Assembly (NCBI GenBank): GCA_024275315.1 | Contig: JAJRZK010000058.1 | Span: 1 to 64,000, forward strand | DNA: 64,000 nucleotides | Direction of reading: 5' to 3' | From: Nitrospirota bacterium | GTDB taxonomy: Bacteria; Nitrospinota_A; UBA7883 | Shown: positions 44,825 to 53,369 of the stretch, piece after piece | Numbering within the stretch: position 1 is the stretch's first letter | How the letters are laid out: every line of letters starts with the position of its first letter | Notes under the pieces: model-generated | Told to the model about the DNA's origin: nothing | The model's input: the letters and a program-made list of their open reading frames with translations, nothing else | The model's database searches: none | Translations under genes and position numbers: made by a program

Positions 44825-46651
44825 ATGTCTTTTAACATTCTTGGCGTATCCTGTTTTTACCACGATTCGGCTTGCTGCCTTGTACAGGACGGAACCATCA
44901 CCGCCGCGGCGCAGGAGGAGAGGTTCACCAGAAAAAAACACGACCCCCGTTTCCCGGTCAACGCGATGAATTACTGCCTGGAACAGGCCCGTCTTGAAGA
45001 AAACCAGATCGATTGCGTCGCCTTCTACGAAAAGCCCCCGCTTGCCCTGGACAGGATCGTAAATGGTTTTTTAAGCGGAGGCGGACAAAAAGCTTTCGAC
45101 CGGCTGATGAAGCTTGCGGGACCGTGGGGAGTGGAAAAGCTCGACGTGGAACGCTCGATAAAAGAGCGCCTGGCCAATTTCCGTGGTGACGTGGTTTTTT
45201 CACAGCACCATTTGTCCCACGCCGCCAGCGCGTTCTATCCATCCCCTTTTGACGATTCCGCGATTCTTACCATCGACGGGGTGGGCGAATGGGCCACCGC
45301 GGGGATGTACAAGGGATCCGGCGCAACTATAGAGCCGATAAAGGAGATGCGATATCCCCATTCGCTCGGGCTGTTTTATTCCGCCATGACATACTTCGCC
45401 GGATTTAAAGTCAATTCCGGCGAGTACAAGCTGATGGGCCTGGCGCCATACGGGGAGCCGGTCTATTACGAGCTCTTGAAGGATAACGTGATAGACGTAA
45501 AGGAGGACGGCTCGATTCATCTGAACCTCGATTACTTCGATTATATCGCGGGCGACCGCATGACATCGGAGAAAATGAATTCTCTTTTCGGATCCGGCCC
45601 CAGACTGCCGGAGACAAATATTACCCGCAGGGAAATGGACATCGCCGCCACCGCCCAGAAGATCACCGAAGAAACTGTGTTGAAAATGGCGCGGAACCTG
45701 AAAAAAGAAACATCCAGCCGCAACTTGTGCATGGCAGGTGGTGTGGCGCTTAACTGTGTGGCGAATGGAAAGCTGTATAAATCCGGAGTTTTCGAGGATA
45801 TGTGGATACAGCCAGCCAGCGGGGACGCTGGAGGCGCGCTCGGGGCGGCGCTGGGGGCGTGGCACATATATTATAAAAAATCCCGGGCGCGCACGCCGGG
45901 CCGGGACGGGATGAATGGATCGTTTCTGGGTCCTTCATATTCCAATGATGAAATCATGGATTTTCTCGATCTTTACGGACTGCCGTACGAACAGGTGGCC
46001 GAAGAGGATCTTCCCGACAGGGTCGCAGACATCATAGCGGGCGGCTCAGTCCTCGGGCTGTTTCGGGGCCGTATGGAGTATGGTCCCAGGGCTCTCGGGT
46101 CCCGGTCGATAATAGCTGATCCGAGAGTGGCGGACATGCAAACCAGGTTGAATCTCAAGATAAAATTCAGGGAGTCGTTCCGGCCTTTCGCTCCGATGGT
46201 TCTGCAAGAGCGGGCGTCTGAGTGGTTCGACATGGATTGCGGCTCTCCGTACATGCTCCTGGTTTGCAAGGTAAAAGAGGATAAGCGAATAAAGTACACC
46301 GATCCCGGCGGGGACGATCTCATGAGCAGGCTGGCCCCGCCCCGGTCTAGCATACCGTCTGTCACCCATCTTGATTATTCGGCCAGGGTACAAACCGTGG
46401 ACGATGAAACAAACAGATTCATGAGCGACACCCTGCGGGCGTTCGAAAAAAAAACCGGCGTCCCGATCATTATCAACACTTCGTTCAACGTACGTGGAGA
46501 GCCGATGGTGCTTACCCCGTTTGACGCATACCGGTGTATGATGAGGACACAGATGGATTATCTGCTGATGGAAAATGTTCTGGTAAAAAGGGAAGAACAA
46601 CCAGGTTGGGAGGAATCGGAGGCGTGGAAAGATGAGTTCGCGCTTGATTGA
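44825..46651 (+). CDS. NodU/TobZ-type carbamoyltransferase (second copy)
   Basis: 608 residues from ATG 44825. ILGVSCFYHDSACCLVQDG, AQEERFTRKKHD, metal-binding HHLSHAASAFYPS, TIDGVGEWATA, AGGVALNCVANGKL, GPRALGSRSI, FRESFRPFAP and NTSFNVRGEPMV show a complete carbamoyltransferase. It is a clear paralogue of 15155-16978, but is flanked by SGNH genes rather than by SxtJ. It overlaps the next small gene by 20 bases. Confidence 0.92.
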   Translation: MSFNILGVSCFYHDSACCLVQDGTITAAAQEERFTRKKHDPRFPVNAMNYCLEQARLEENQIDCVAFYEKPPLALDRIVNGFLSGGGQKAFDRLMKLAGPWGVEKLDVERSIKERLANFRGDVVFSQHHLSHAASAFYPSPFDDSAILTIDGVGEWATAGMYKGSGATIEPIKEMRYPHSLGLFYSAMTYFAGFKVNSGEYKLMGLAPYGEPVYYELLKDNVIDVKEDGSIHLNLDYFDYIAGDRMTSEKMNSLFGSGPRLPETNITRREMDIAATAQKITEETVLKMARNLKKETSSRNLCMAGGVALNCVANGKLYKSGVFEDMWIQPASGDAGGALGAALGAWHIYYKKSRARTPGRDGMNGSFLGPSYSNDEIMDFLDLYGLPYEQVAEEDLPDRVADIIAGGSVLGLFRGRMEYGPRALGSRSIIADPRVADMQTRLNLKIKFRESFRPFAPMVLQERASEWFDMDCGSPYMLLVCKVKEDKRIKYTDPGGDDLMSRLAPPRSSIPSVTHLDYSARVQTVDDETNRFMSDTLRAFEKKTGVPIIINTSFNVRGEPMVLTPFDAYRCMMRTQMDYLLMENVLVKREEQPGWEESEAWKDEFALD

Positions 46652-46952
46652 CAAGAATCGTTTTGAAACGGCGCTTTTGGAATGGATAGAAGGAAACGTG
46701 CGCCATGACGCCGATTTTCAAGGTGTGGACAAGGCGACAGGATCCTGGATCAGGACTGATAAAAGACCATGTGGCAAGGACGACTTTGTGTCCAACACCT
46801 TGAGCGATGGCAACGTTACGCTTGATGGAACCGTGACCCGGCCCGAAGCGCTGGAGGGATTGATACGCCTGTTGCTGGAAAACCGGGAGCTTTGGACGGA
46901 TGAAAACGTTCAGCCGGACAAGCCGGACGATTTTATCTATGCTATGTATTAG
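46632..46952 (+). CDS. Conserved-context hypothetical protein, 106 residues
   Basis: I do not recognise this family. It starts inside the 3' end of the carbamoyltransferase gene (20-base overlap), which suggests tight coupling. It is soluble and acidic, with an N-terminal helix (RFETALLEWIEGN), a Thr/Asp-rich middle (NTLSDGNVTLDGTVTR), a Leu-rich helix (EALEGLIRLLLENREL) and the tail PDKPDDFIYAMY, similar to the end of the 39-residue membrane protein at 34988. Convergent with the next gene. Confidence 0.6.
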   Translation: MSSRLIDKNRFETALLEWIEGNVRHDADFQGVDKATGSWIRTDKRPCGKDDFVSNTLSDGNVTLDGTVTRPEALEGLIRLLLENRELWTDENVQPDKPDDFIYAMY

Positions 46953-46981
46953 CCGTTGGTGAAAAAACAGTGGCGATTCAG

Positions 46982-48337
46982 TCAGCGGTCTTTGAAAATA
47001 TCGCGCAGGCCGGGGTAGATGGGTGAATCATGGGTCAGCAGGTTTATCATGCCTTTCAGCGCCAGGGCGTTATATTTCGGATCGATGACCGAGCTTGCCT
47101 CCTGGCCTGAATAGGTGAAATATCCTTCGGGAGAATAGTGTTCCTCCAGTACGGTTTTAGTAAGGCGCATGGATTTCTTTGAATACGACTCGTCCCCGGA
47201 GAGCTGTCCATACCGGCGCAGTGAAACGGCAAAATCGATCTGATGGTCAATATGGGCGGTTTGAGAGTTTTCGCTCATGGGTATAAGGCCCGTGTCGATG
47301 CGTTGACCGAGCTGGTGATCCAGAATATCCCTGACCGTATCAAGATAACCGGTGACACCTGCAAGCGCCGATGCGTCGCAGATTATGTCGGCCAATATAA
47401 AAGCGGGGACAACAGACGGGCTTTTTTTTGTTCCGTTTGCAGGATGGTATTCCATATAAACTTTTCCGGAATCATGAAAAGCTTTTGTGGCGGAGTTTAT
47501 CCAGCGACAAAGCGCATCGCGCCAGAAATTGTCGGAAGTGGCCAGGTATAGCTCCAGAAGGCAAAAAGCCGGTGTGGAATTGGACTTCATCAAAAAGCTG
47601 TACCAGCACGAGGACGTCTCGAACCGGAACCGTTCCACCAGGTAGACCGCCATGGATTTTAAGCGTCGTTCTGACGGGATGGCCGGTTCGGCGGCGTATA
47701 TTCCGGCGGGGTTCCGGTTTCGGAAAAGATGTTTTCTCAGGAGTTTTCCGATCGACGACCTGGGCGTAAGGTATGGGAAAAGCCCGTACGACACGAAATA
47801 ATCATCGTTGATCCATTGTTTCATTATGGCGAGAGAAATGTTGAAAGCCATGGGGAAATCTTCACGCATTTCGCAGAAGACCTCCAGCAACCCCGCGCTC
47901 CACGGTTCATAGTAGCTGACGGCTTTGCCCTGGTTTACGAGATAAACGGCGGAAAGAAAATCGTCTTCAATCATATTGTCCAGCACAAAAGTTACCGCGT
48001 CAGACAACAGGCGATGACAGGTTTTATCTCCGGTGGCTTTGTATACGGCGTAAAGGCCGCCGAGCCACTCGTCAAGGTCACGGGCGCGCAACACACCGTC
48101 GCGCGCCACCAACGACAGTGTAGACTCGTTGTTTTTCACCAGGATACCAACCTGTTCAACAAGGAATTCGGTTTCTCCGAAATAAATCAGAAAAGGGGCT
48201 ATATCATCAAAATTGTCGAAGATAGTTCTTTGCGAAGGGGGGTAGCTTCGCGAAAGCAGTCCGTCCGGCCGGACAAACCTGGTTTTAATAATATAGATCA
48301 GCTCACGGGCCCTGGCTCTGGTTTCGTCCTGCGACAA
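46982..48337 (-). CDS. Hypothetical alpha/alpha-barrel (six-hairpin-like) protein
   Basis: 451 residues, no signal peptide. The sequence is helix-rich with repeated WLGGLYAVYKATGD-like segments (residues about 90-130), YYEPWSAGLLEVF, SCWYSFLMKSNSTPAFCLLE and a late HIDHQIDFAVSLRRYGQ. This resembles the (alpha/alpha)6 toroid of glycoside hydrolases, polysaccharide lyases and terpene/epimerase-like proteins. I cannot assign a family or activity. The nitroreductase upstream is three bases away, so they form a pair. Confidence 0.45.
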   Translation of the reverse strand: MSQDETRARARELIYIIKTRFVRPDGLLSRSYPPSQRTIFDNFDDIAPFLIYFGETEFLVEQVGILVKNNESTLSLVARDGVLRARDLDEWLGGLYAVYKATGDKTCHRLLSDAVTFVLDNMIEDDFLSAVYLVNQGKAVSYYEPWSAGLLEVFCEMREDFPMAFNISLAIMKQWINDDYFVSYGLFPYLTPRSSIGKLLRKHLFRNRNPAGIYAAEPAIPSERRLKSMAVYLVERFRFETSSCWYSFLMKSNSTPAFCLLELYLATSDNFWRDALCRWINSATKAFHDSGKVYMEYHPANGTKKSPSVVPAFILADIICDASALAGVTGYLDTVRDILDHQLGQRIDTGLIPMSENSQTAHIDHQIDFAVSLRRYGQLSGDESYSKKSMRLTKTVLEEHYSPEGYFTYSGQEASSVIDPKYNALALKGMINLLTHDSPIYPGLRDIFKDR

Positions 48338-48340
48338 AGG

Positions 48341-49273
48341 TCAGCCCTTTTTTTTTCGATAACCGTCTATCCCGAACCGGTTGTCGGGCCGGTCTCGTGG
48401 AATAACGCAGACGAACTGGTCCGACCGTCCAACGGCAAGCGATGCCACGATTATGTGAGTGTCCGGAATAGCCAGGCGGGCGCGGACCGCTGGTTCTTCT
48501 CCCACGCCTCCAAAACTTGTGTATGAACCCCAGCAACAGCCAAGGCCAATCGATTCGCACACGAGCGACATGTTCTGTATGGCGGCGCCGGCTTCGGCGT
48601 ATGGCACGGTGCGGTCGTCGGGGTACCGGTAATCACGGGCATCGGAAACGATGACGATAATAGCCGGGGCGTCGTTAAAAAACTGTTTGCCGCCGGGTAC
48701 GGTGGAGGCGATAAAGGATTTTAATTCCGGTTCTTCTACAAATATCAGGTCAAGACTCTGGCGGTTGCATGATGATGGGGTGTGTAGCGCCGCTTCGGTC
48801 AAAATGCGGCGTTGCTCATCGGTGAGAGGGTCGGGGAGCCAAAAGCGTTTCGTGCGGCGGCTACGGATAAGCCGCATTAGGGTTTTGGAATCCATGCGCT
48901 TTTTAACCGGATGGACGCCTTCGTTGATGGTTTTGCATCCGCAACATCCGGGTTTTGCGCTATGGTACTCTTTCAGTATCTTCACCGACCATGCGCGCAG
49001 ATCTTTCGGAACGGCGTCGCCAAGGTTCGAGATGTATATTTCCATCTCGGCCGCCACTTGTGTCGCGAAATTGTCGCCATACGCTTCCGGTTTGAACAGG
49101 TATCTCTCCAGATGATGAGTTCTTTTTCGAAGCAGGAGAATTTGATTGTCTTTTGCCACCGGCTTTTTTATCTTGCCGGAAAAATAATAACGTAGCTCCT
49201 TGAGGAACGTGCGGAACGCGTTTTTCACAACCGGATAAAAGGTTCTGTATCCTCTCAGGGTCGATAACATCAG
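48341..49273 (-). CDS. Nitroreductase-family protein with N-terminal extension
   Basis: 310 residues from ATG 49273 (GGAG nearby; an earlier start adds 19 residues). Residues about 125-300 are a nitroreductase FMN fold (MRLIRSRRTKRFWLPDPL, TPSSCNRQSLDLIFVEEP, NDAPAIIVIVSDARD, AGAAIQNMSLVCESIGLGCC). The N-terminal 120 residues are an extra helical, basic region ending in a Cys cluster (KPGCCGCKT). This extension is not part of typical nitroreductases. Role in the locus unknown; it may reduce a sugar or quinone-like intermediate, or be unrelated to polysaccharide. Confidence 0.7.
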   Translation of the reverse strand: MMLSTLRGYRTFYPVVKNAFRTFLKELRYYFSGKIKKPVAKDNQILLLRKRTHHLERYLFKPEAYGDNFATQVAAEMEIYISNLGDAVPKDLRAWSVKILKEYHSAKPGCCGCKTINEGVHPVKKRMDSKTLMRLIRSRRTKRFWLPDPLTDEQRRILTEAALHTPSSCNRQSLDLIFVEEPELKSFIASTVPGGKQFFNDAPAIIVIVSDARDYRYPDDRTVPYAEAGAAIQNMSLVCESIGLGCCWGSYTSFGGVGEEPAVRARLAIPDTHIIVASLAVGRSDQFVCVIPRDRPDNRFGIDGYRKKKG

Positions 49274-49419
49274 GTAACGCTCCGAAAAACAATAAATAGC
49301 CGCCGCGTATCTCCCCGGCGGACAGGTCATTATACGTCATTTGAGTTTAAGACCAAACAAGCCGACGGTTTGCGGGGATAAAAACGATGGTTTGGCTTAC
49401 CTGGCCTATTAAAGATGGG

Positions 49420-49447
49420 TTGACGGCGCCAAGTTATGCTATACACT
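49420..49447 (+). promoter_or_regulatory. Putative sigma-70 promoter upstream of neuB
   Basis: TTGACG at 49420-49425 (five of six consensus bases) and TACACT at 49442-49447 (four of six) are 16 bases apart. The position is about 60 bases before neuB, in the 230-bp divergent spacer between nitroreductase and neuB. Confidence 0.5.
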
Positions 49448-49454
49448 TTTGAAG

Positions 49455-49480
49455 GCGGTTTCACAGGGCGGTAAAACCGC
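49455..49480 (+). promoter_or_regulatory. Leader hairpin upstream of neuB
   Basis: A perfect 7-bp inverted repeat, GCGGTTT at 49455-49461 and AAACCGC at 49474-49480, with a 12-base loop, lies just after the putative -10 box. It would be at or near the 5' end of the neuB mRNA. It might be an operator or an RNA leader structure. Confidence 0.4.
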
Positions 49481-49506
49481 TTAACCGAATGTATCAGGGA
49501 ATGGTT

Positions 49507-50556
49507 ATGCAAAGAGAACTAATAATAGGAAATCGGCACATACACGACGACAGCGATTGCTATGTCATAGCTGAAATCGGACACAACCATCAGGGTGATT
49601 TTGAAATCGCCAAGGAGATGATCCGTGTCGCGAAGGAATGCGGGGCCGACGCGGTGAAGTTCCAGAAACGGGACAACAGGGGCCTTTTTACAAAATCTTT
49701 CTACGACAAGCCATATGACAACGAGCTGTCCTATGGTCCCACGTATGGACTGCATCGTGAGGCGCTTGAGTTGTCAAAAGATCAACTGGCCGAGCTGATC
49801 CACTATTCTGATGAGCTTGAGATAGACTGTCTGGCGACGGCGTTTGATTTTAACAGCGCCGACCTGCTGAACGAACTGGGAGTAAAAGCCTTCAAACTCG
49901 CATCCGGAGACGCGAAGAACATTCCGTTGTCAAAACATATAGCGGCTTTTGGAAAGCCTGTGATCGTGTCCACCGGTGGCTGTGTGATCGAGGATGTGCA
50001 CAGGATTTACGATGCGATAACCCCCATCAACAAAAACCTGTGCATCCTGCAATGCACTGCGTCGTACCCATGCGATTACGCCCGTCTGGACCTGAATGTA
50101 ATCGATACGTACAGGAAACACTTCGAGGATATCGTAATTGGCCTGTCGGACCATTCCAACGGCATTTCCATGGGACCCGTGGCGTATCTTCTGGGCGCAA
50201 GGGTGATTGAAAAGCATTACACGCTCAACCGCGCGTCGAAAGGGACTGACCACGCCTTCTCCATCGAGCCGGTAGGGTTGAGAAAGCTGGTGCGCGATCT
50301 GAAGAGAACGCGGGTGGCGCTTGGTTCGGGCCAGAAGAGGGTCCATGATTGCGAGAAAAACCCCATGATCAAAATGGGGAAAAAACTGGTGGCGGCGGCT
50401 AACATATCCGCCGGTCATGTTTTGGCTGAAGACGACATCGCCATCAAAAGCCCCGGCGACGGCCTGGCTCCTTACGAGATCTCCAAAGTGATCGGAAAAA
50501 AGCTGAAAGTCGATCTTAAAACGGATGACGACATAATGTTCGAGGTTTTTGAATAA
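49507..50556 (+). CDS. neuB: NeuB family nonulosonate synthase
   Basis: 349-residue PEP-condensing synthase (TIM barrel plus C-terminal SAF/antifreeze domain) of the sialic acid synthase family. Motifs are VIAEIGHNHQGDFEIAKEMI, GADAVKFQKRD, KLASGDAKNIPLSKHIA, STGGCVIEDV, LQCTASYPCD, GLSDHSNGISMGPVAYLLGA, EKHYTLNRASKGTDHAFS and the SAF segment SAGHVLAEDDIAIKSPGDGL. ATG 49507 follows GGGA; ATGs at 49489 and 49501 are in frame but poorer. The downstream phosphatase suggests that a phosphorylated product is made, as in 9-phosphate-type pathways. Six-gene operon with 2-base to overlapping junctions. Confidence 0.93.
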   Translation: MQRELIIGNRHIHDDSDCYVIAEIGHNHQGDFEIAKEMIRVAKECGADAVKFQKRDNRGLFTKSFYDKPYDNELSYGPTYGLHREALELSKDQLAELIHYSDELEIDCLATAFDFNSADLLNELGVKAFKLASGDAKNIPLSKHIAAFGKPVIVSTGGCVIEDVHRIYDAITPINKNLCILQCTASYPCDYARLDLNVIDTYRKHFEDIVIGLSDHSNGISMGPVAYLLGARVIEKHYTLNRASKGTDHAFSIEPVGLRKLVRDLKRTRVALGSGQKRVHDCEKNPMIKMGKKLVAAANISAGHVLAEDDIAIKSPGDGLAPYEISKVIGKKLKVDLKTDDDIMFEVFE

Positions 50557-50558
50557 CG

Positions 50559-51065
50559 ATGGTCCCGGATAAAGCCAGGCTGGCGGGCGTCCGACTGCTT
50601 GTCTTCGATTTTGACGGTGTGTTCACCGATAACAGCGTCTATGTGTTCGAAGATGGCAGGGAGGCCGTCCGGTGCTCCCGGGGTGATGGTATGGGCGTGG
50701 CCAGGTTGAGAGAGCATGGGCTTGAGATGCTGATCCTGTCCACCGAGGAAAACGCCGTGGTGTCGGCGCGGGCGAAAAAGCTGAAGCTGGAGTATTTCCA
50801 TGGTGTGTGGAACAAGCTTGATCAGCTCAAGCGAATCCTGGAGGAAAAAAACGTTTCGCTCGACCAGGTGGCCTATGTGGGTAACGATATCAACGACGCC
50901 GAGTGCCTCAGGTCCGTGGGGGTGCCGATCGTGGTGGCGGACGCTTATGACGAGGTGCGACAACTCGGAGCGTACATAACAAAAGCCACCGGGGGTAACG
51001 GCGCCGTGCGGGAGATATGCGACATGTTCTATAACGCCAGACTCGGCGGTGATGGTGGCGTATGA
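50559..51065 (+). CDS. KdsC-like HAD phosphatase
   Basis: 168-residue HAD phosphatase (class III-like, no cap), predicted to remove phosphate from a ulosonate 8- or 9-phosphate. Motif I is DFDGVFTDN, motif II STEEN, Lys in ARAKKLKLEYFHGVWNKLD, motif III VGNDINDAE. It starts two bases after neuB and overlaps the next gene by four bases. The KdsC / sialate-9-phosphatase pairing with NeuB-type synthases is well known. Confidence 0.88.
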   Translation: MVPDKARLAGVRLLVFDFDGVFTDNSVYVFEDGREAVRCSRGDGMGVARLREHGLEMLILSTEENAVVSARAKKLKLEYFHGVWNKLDQLKRILEEKNVSLDQVAYVGNDINDAECLRSVGVPIVVADAYDEVRQLGAYITKATGGNGAVREICDMFYNARLGGDGGV

Positions 51066-51868
51066 CACTGTTCGACCTGACGGGGAAAATAGCCGTCGTG
51101 ACGGGCGCTCTTGGCAAGCTTGGCCCTGTCTGGATTGAAGCGTTGATGGATTCCGGCGCGTCCGTGTATGCGATGGATCATTCCAGCGCCCCCGATTTGG
51201 CAAGGTTTGACGATATAAAATCCCGTTACGGCCCGGATAAACTGCGGCTTGCAAGGGCGGATATCCTGAGTAGGGAAGAGCTGATATCGGCCAGGGAGGA
51301 GCTACTCGAGGTTTTTGGCCCTCCCGACATCCTTGTTAACAACGCCGGGATAGACCAGCCGCCGGAACCGGGCCGGTCGTATACCATCGACCAGATTCCG
51401 GAGGATATGTTTTTGCCCACCATAACCGTAAACGTGTTCGGCGCGTTCCAGGTTTCCCAGGTGTTCGGTGGGCTTATGTTGAAGAAGGGGAGCGGGAGCA
51501 TTATCAACATCGGCTCGCTGTACGCCACGGTGTCGCCCGACCCCGGCTTGTACGACCATATAAGGTGTGATCCGCCTTTTGTAAAACCACCGGCGTACGG
51601 AGCGTCTAAAGCGGCTCTGCTGAACCTCACCCGGTATCTTGCGGCGCACTGGGCGAAGGATGGCGTTCGTGTAAACGCCCTGTCTCCCGGCGGCGTGGCT
51701 GGCGGCCAGGATGAAAAGTTCAAACAAAAATTCAACCGGCGCACGCCCATGGGAAGGATGGCGGAGGAGGCGGACCTTAAGGGTCCCCTGGTTTTTCTCG
51801 CTTCCGGGGCGTCTTCGTATGTTACGGGCGTAAACTTGCCGGTGGATGGCGGGTTTACAGCCTGGTGA
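51062..51868 (+). CDS. SDR oxidoreductase (PtmA-like)
   Basis: 268-residue classical short-chain dehydrogenase. FDLTGKIAVVTGALGKLGPV (NAD(P) loop), ILVNNAGID, NIGSLYATVSPD (catalytic Ser) and YGASKAALLNLTRYLA (Tyr-x3-Lys) are all present, as is the PGGV C-terminal turn. It resembles flagellin-modification PtmA proteins found in nonulosonate loci. Reaction unknown; an early hexose step is suggested by family analogy. Overlaps the phosphatase stop (ATGA-type). Confidence 0.85.
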   Translation: MTLFDLTGKIAVVTGALGKLGPVWIEALMDSGASVYAMDHSSAPDLARFDDIKSRYGPDKLRLARADILSREELISAREELLEVFGPPDILVNNAGIDQPPEPGRSYTIDQIPEDMFLPTITVNVFGAFQVSQVFGGLMLKKGSGSIINIGSLYATVSPDPGLYDHIRCDPPFVKPPAYGASKAALLNLTRYLAAHWAKDGVRVNALSPGGVAGGQDEKFKQKFNRRTPMGRMAEEADLKGPLVFLASGASSYVTGVNLPVDGGFTAW

Positions 51869-51899
51869 CGGTTTTGGGATGGATTTGGGAGAATAAGCG

Positions 51900-53369
51900 A
51901 TGAGTTCACTCGTTACGGATTACGTACAGAATTTTATCGGCGGAAGTTTCGTAACCGCCAACAGCAAGGAGACCTTCGACAAGATAAATCCCGCCACCGG
52001 CGAGCTTCTTTGCAAGGCCGCCCGATCCGGGGCTGACGATATTTCAGATGCGATAACGGCTGCCAGAAACGCTCTGCCAAAGTGGTCGGCGACCACTCCT
52101 GTAGAGCGGGGGACGATACTGCGCAGACTCGCCGCCCTATTGGAGGGGAGGGCCTCTGACATGGCCAGTGTCGTCCATCTTGAAACCGGGAAATCCGTTG
52201 CCGAAGCCACAGGTGAGACCGGCGGTGCAGTTGAGCAGGGTTTTTTCATGGCCGGGGAGGGGCGCCGGCTTTATGGTAGGACCACGACATCCGCCATGCC
52301 CGAAAGAACGTCCATGACCATTCGTCAACCGGTAGGTGTGGCGGGTTTGATAATAGCCTCGAACACCCCGATCGCCAATGTGGCCTGGAAAGTTTTCCCC
52401 GCTCTTGTTTGCGGTAACACGGTTGTGTTGAAACCGTCGGAAGACACACCGATGGTCGCATGGGCTTTTGCGAAACTGGCCAGGGAGGCAGGATTGCCTG
52501 AGGGGGCGCTTAACGTTGTGCAGGGGTTTGGGGCGGAAGCCGGGAAGCCGCTGGTGGAAAGCAGTGGTGTCGACCTGGTAAGTTTCACCGGCTCGTCGGG
52601 TACAGGCAGATGGGTGGCCGAAACGGCGGCGCGGAGGCTTGCGAAAGTGTTTTTGGAGCTTGGCGGTAAAAACCCCCTGGTGGTATGCGATGACGCCGAT
52701 CTTGAAAACGCGTGTAGCTGGGTTCTGCTTTCGGCCTTTTCAAACGCGGGCCAGCGGTGCGCATCCACAAGCCGTGTGATCATCTTTGACAGCGTATACA
52801 AAAAATTTCGCGAAATGCTTGTGGACGCCACGCGAAAACTCAGCGTCGGATCCGCCGATAGTGACGACCTGGGACCGGTGATTAACCTGCGCCAGCTTAA
52901 CAACATAATCGACGCCGTGAAAATGGCGGAGAAACAGGGGGCGAAGGTGCTGGTGGGTGGGCGCCGTGTGGAGACCGGGGCTCTGGCGGCAGGGTACTAT
53001 ATGGCCCCGACCCTCGTGGAAGGCGCCGAACCAACCGCTGAAATATCGTGCAAGGAGTTGTTCGGGCCGGTGGCGTCATTATACAGGGTAAAAGATCTTG
53101 ATGAAGCCATTGCCCTGTCCAACAGCTCTGATTACGGTCTTACGTCCTGCATCCACACATCCAGTGTTCACAGGGCGATGGAGTATACTCTGCGTGTCCA
53201 GGCCGGGGTGGCGAACGTGAATGCGGGGACATATGGATCGGAGCCCCATATGCCGTTCGGAGGTGTGAAAAATTCCGGTGTCGGGTCGCGGGAGCCCGGG
53301 ACGGAGGCGCTGGATGTTTATACCGAGATTAAGAACATAAACATAAACACACTGCCCGGTATGGCGTGA
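51900..53369 (+). CDS. Aldehyde dehydrogenase family protein
   Basis: 489-residue NAD(P)-dependent ALDH. FNFIGGSFV-type start (QNFIGGSF), NPATGELLCKA, PWK-equivalent NVAWKVFPALVCGNTVVLKPS, SFTGSSGTGRWVAE, LELGGKNPLVV with the general-base Glu, and FSNAGQRCASTSR with the catalytic Cys. It would oxidise an aldehyde to an acid. It is not part of known sialic, legionaminic or pseudaminic routes. Its stop overlaps the neuA-like start (GTGA). Confidence 0.93.
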   Translation: MSSLVTDYVQNFIGGSFVTANSKETFDKINPATGELLCKAARSGADDISDAITAARNALPKWSATTPVERGTILRRLAALLEGRASDMASVVHLETGKSVAEATGETGGAVEQGFFMAGEGRRLYGRTTTSAMPERTSMTIRQPVGVAGLIIASNTPIANVAWKVFPALVCGNTVVLKPSEDTPMVAWAFAKLAREAGLPEGALNVVQGFGAEAGKPLVESSGVDLVSFTGSSGTGRWVAETAARRLAKVFLELGGKNPLVVCDDADLENACSWVLLSAFSNAGQRCASTSRVIIFDSVYKKFREMLVDATRKLSVGSADSDDLGPVINLRQLNNIIDAVKMAEKQGAKVLVGGRRVETGALAAGYYMAPTLVEGAEPTAEISCKELFGPVASLYRVKDLDEAIALSNSSDYGLTSCIHTSSVHRAMEYTLRVQAGVANVNAGTYGSEPHMPFGGVKNSGVGSREPGTEALDVYTEIKNININTLPGMA

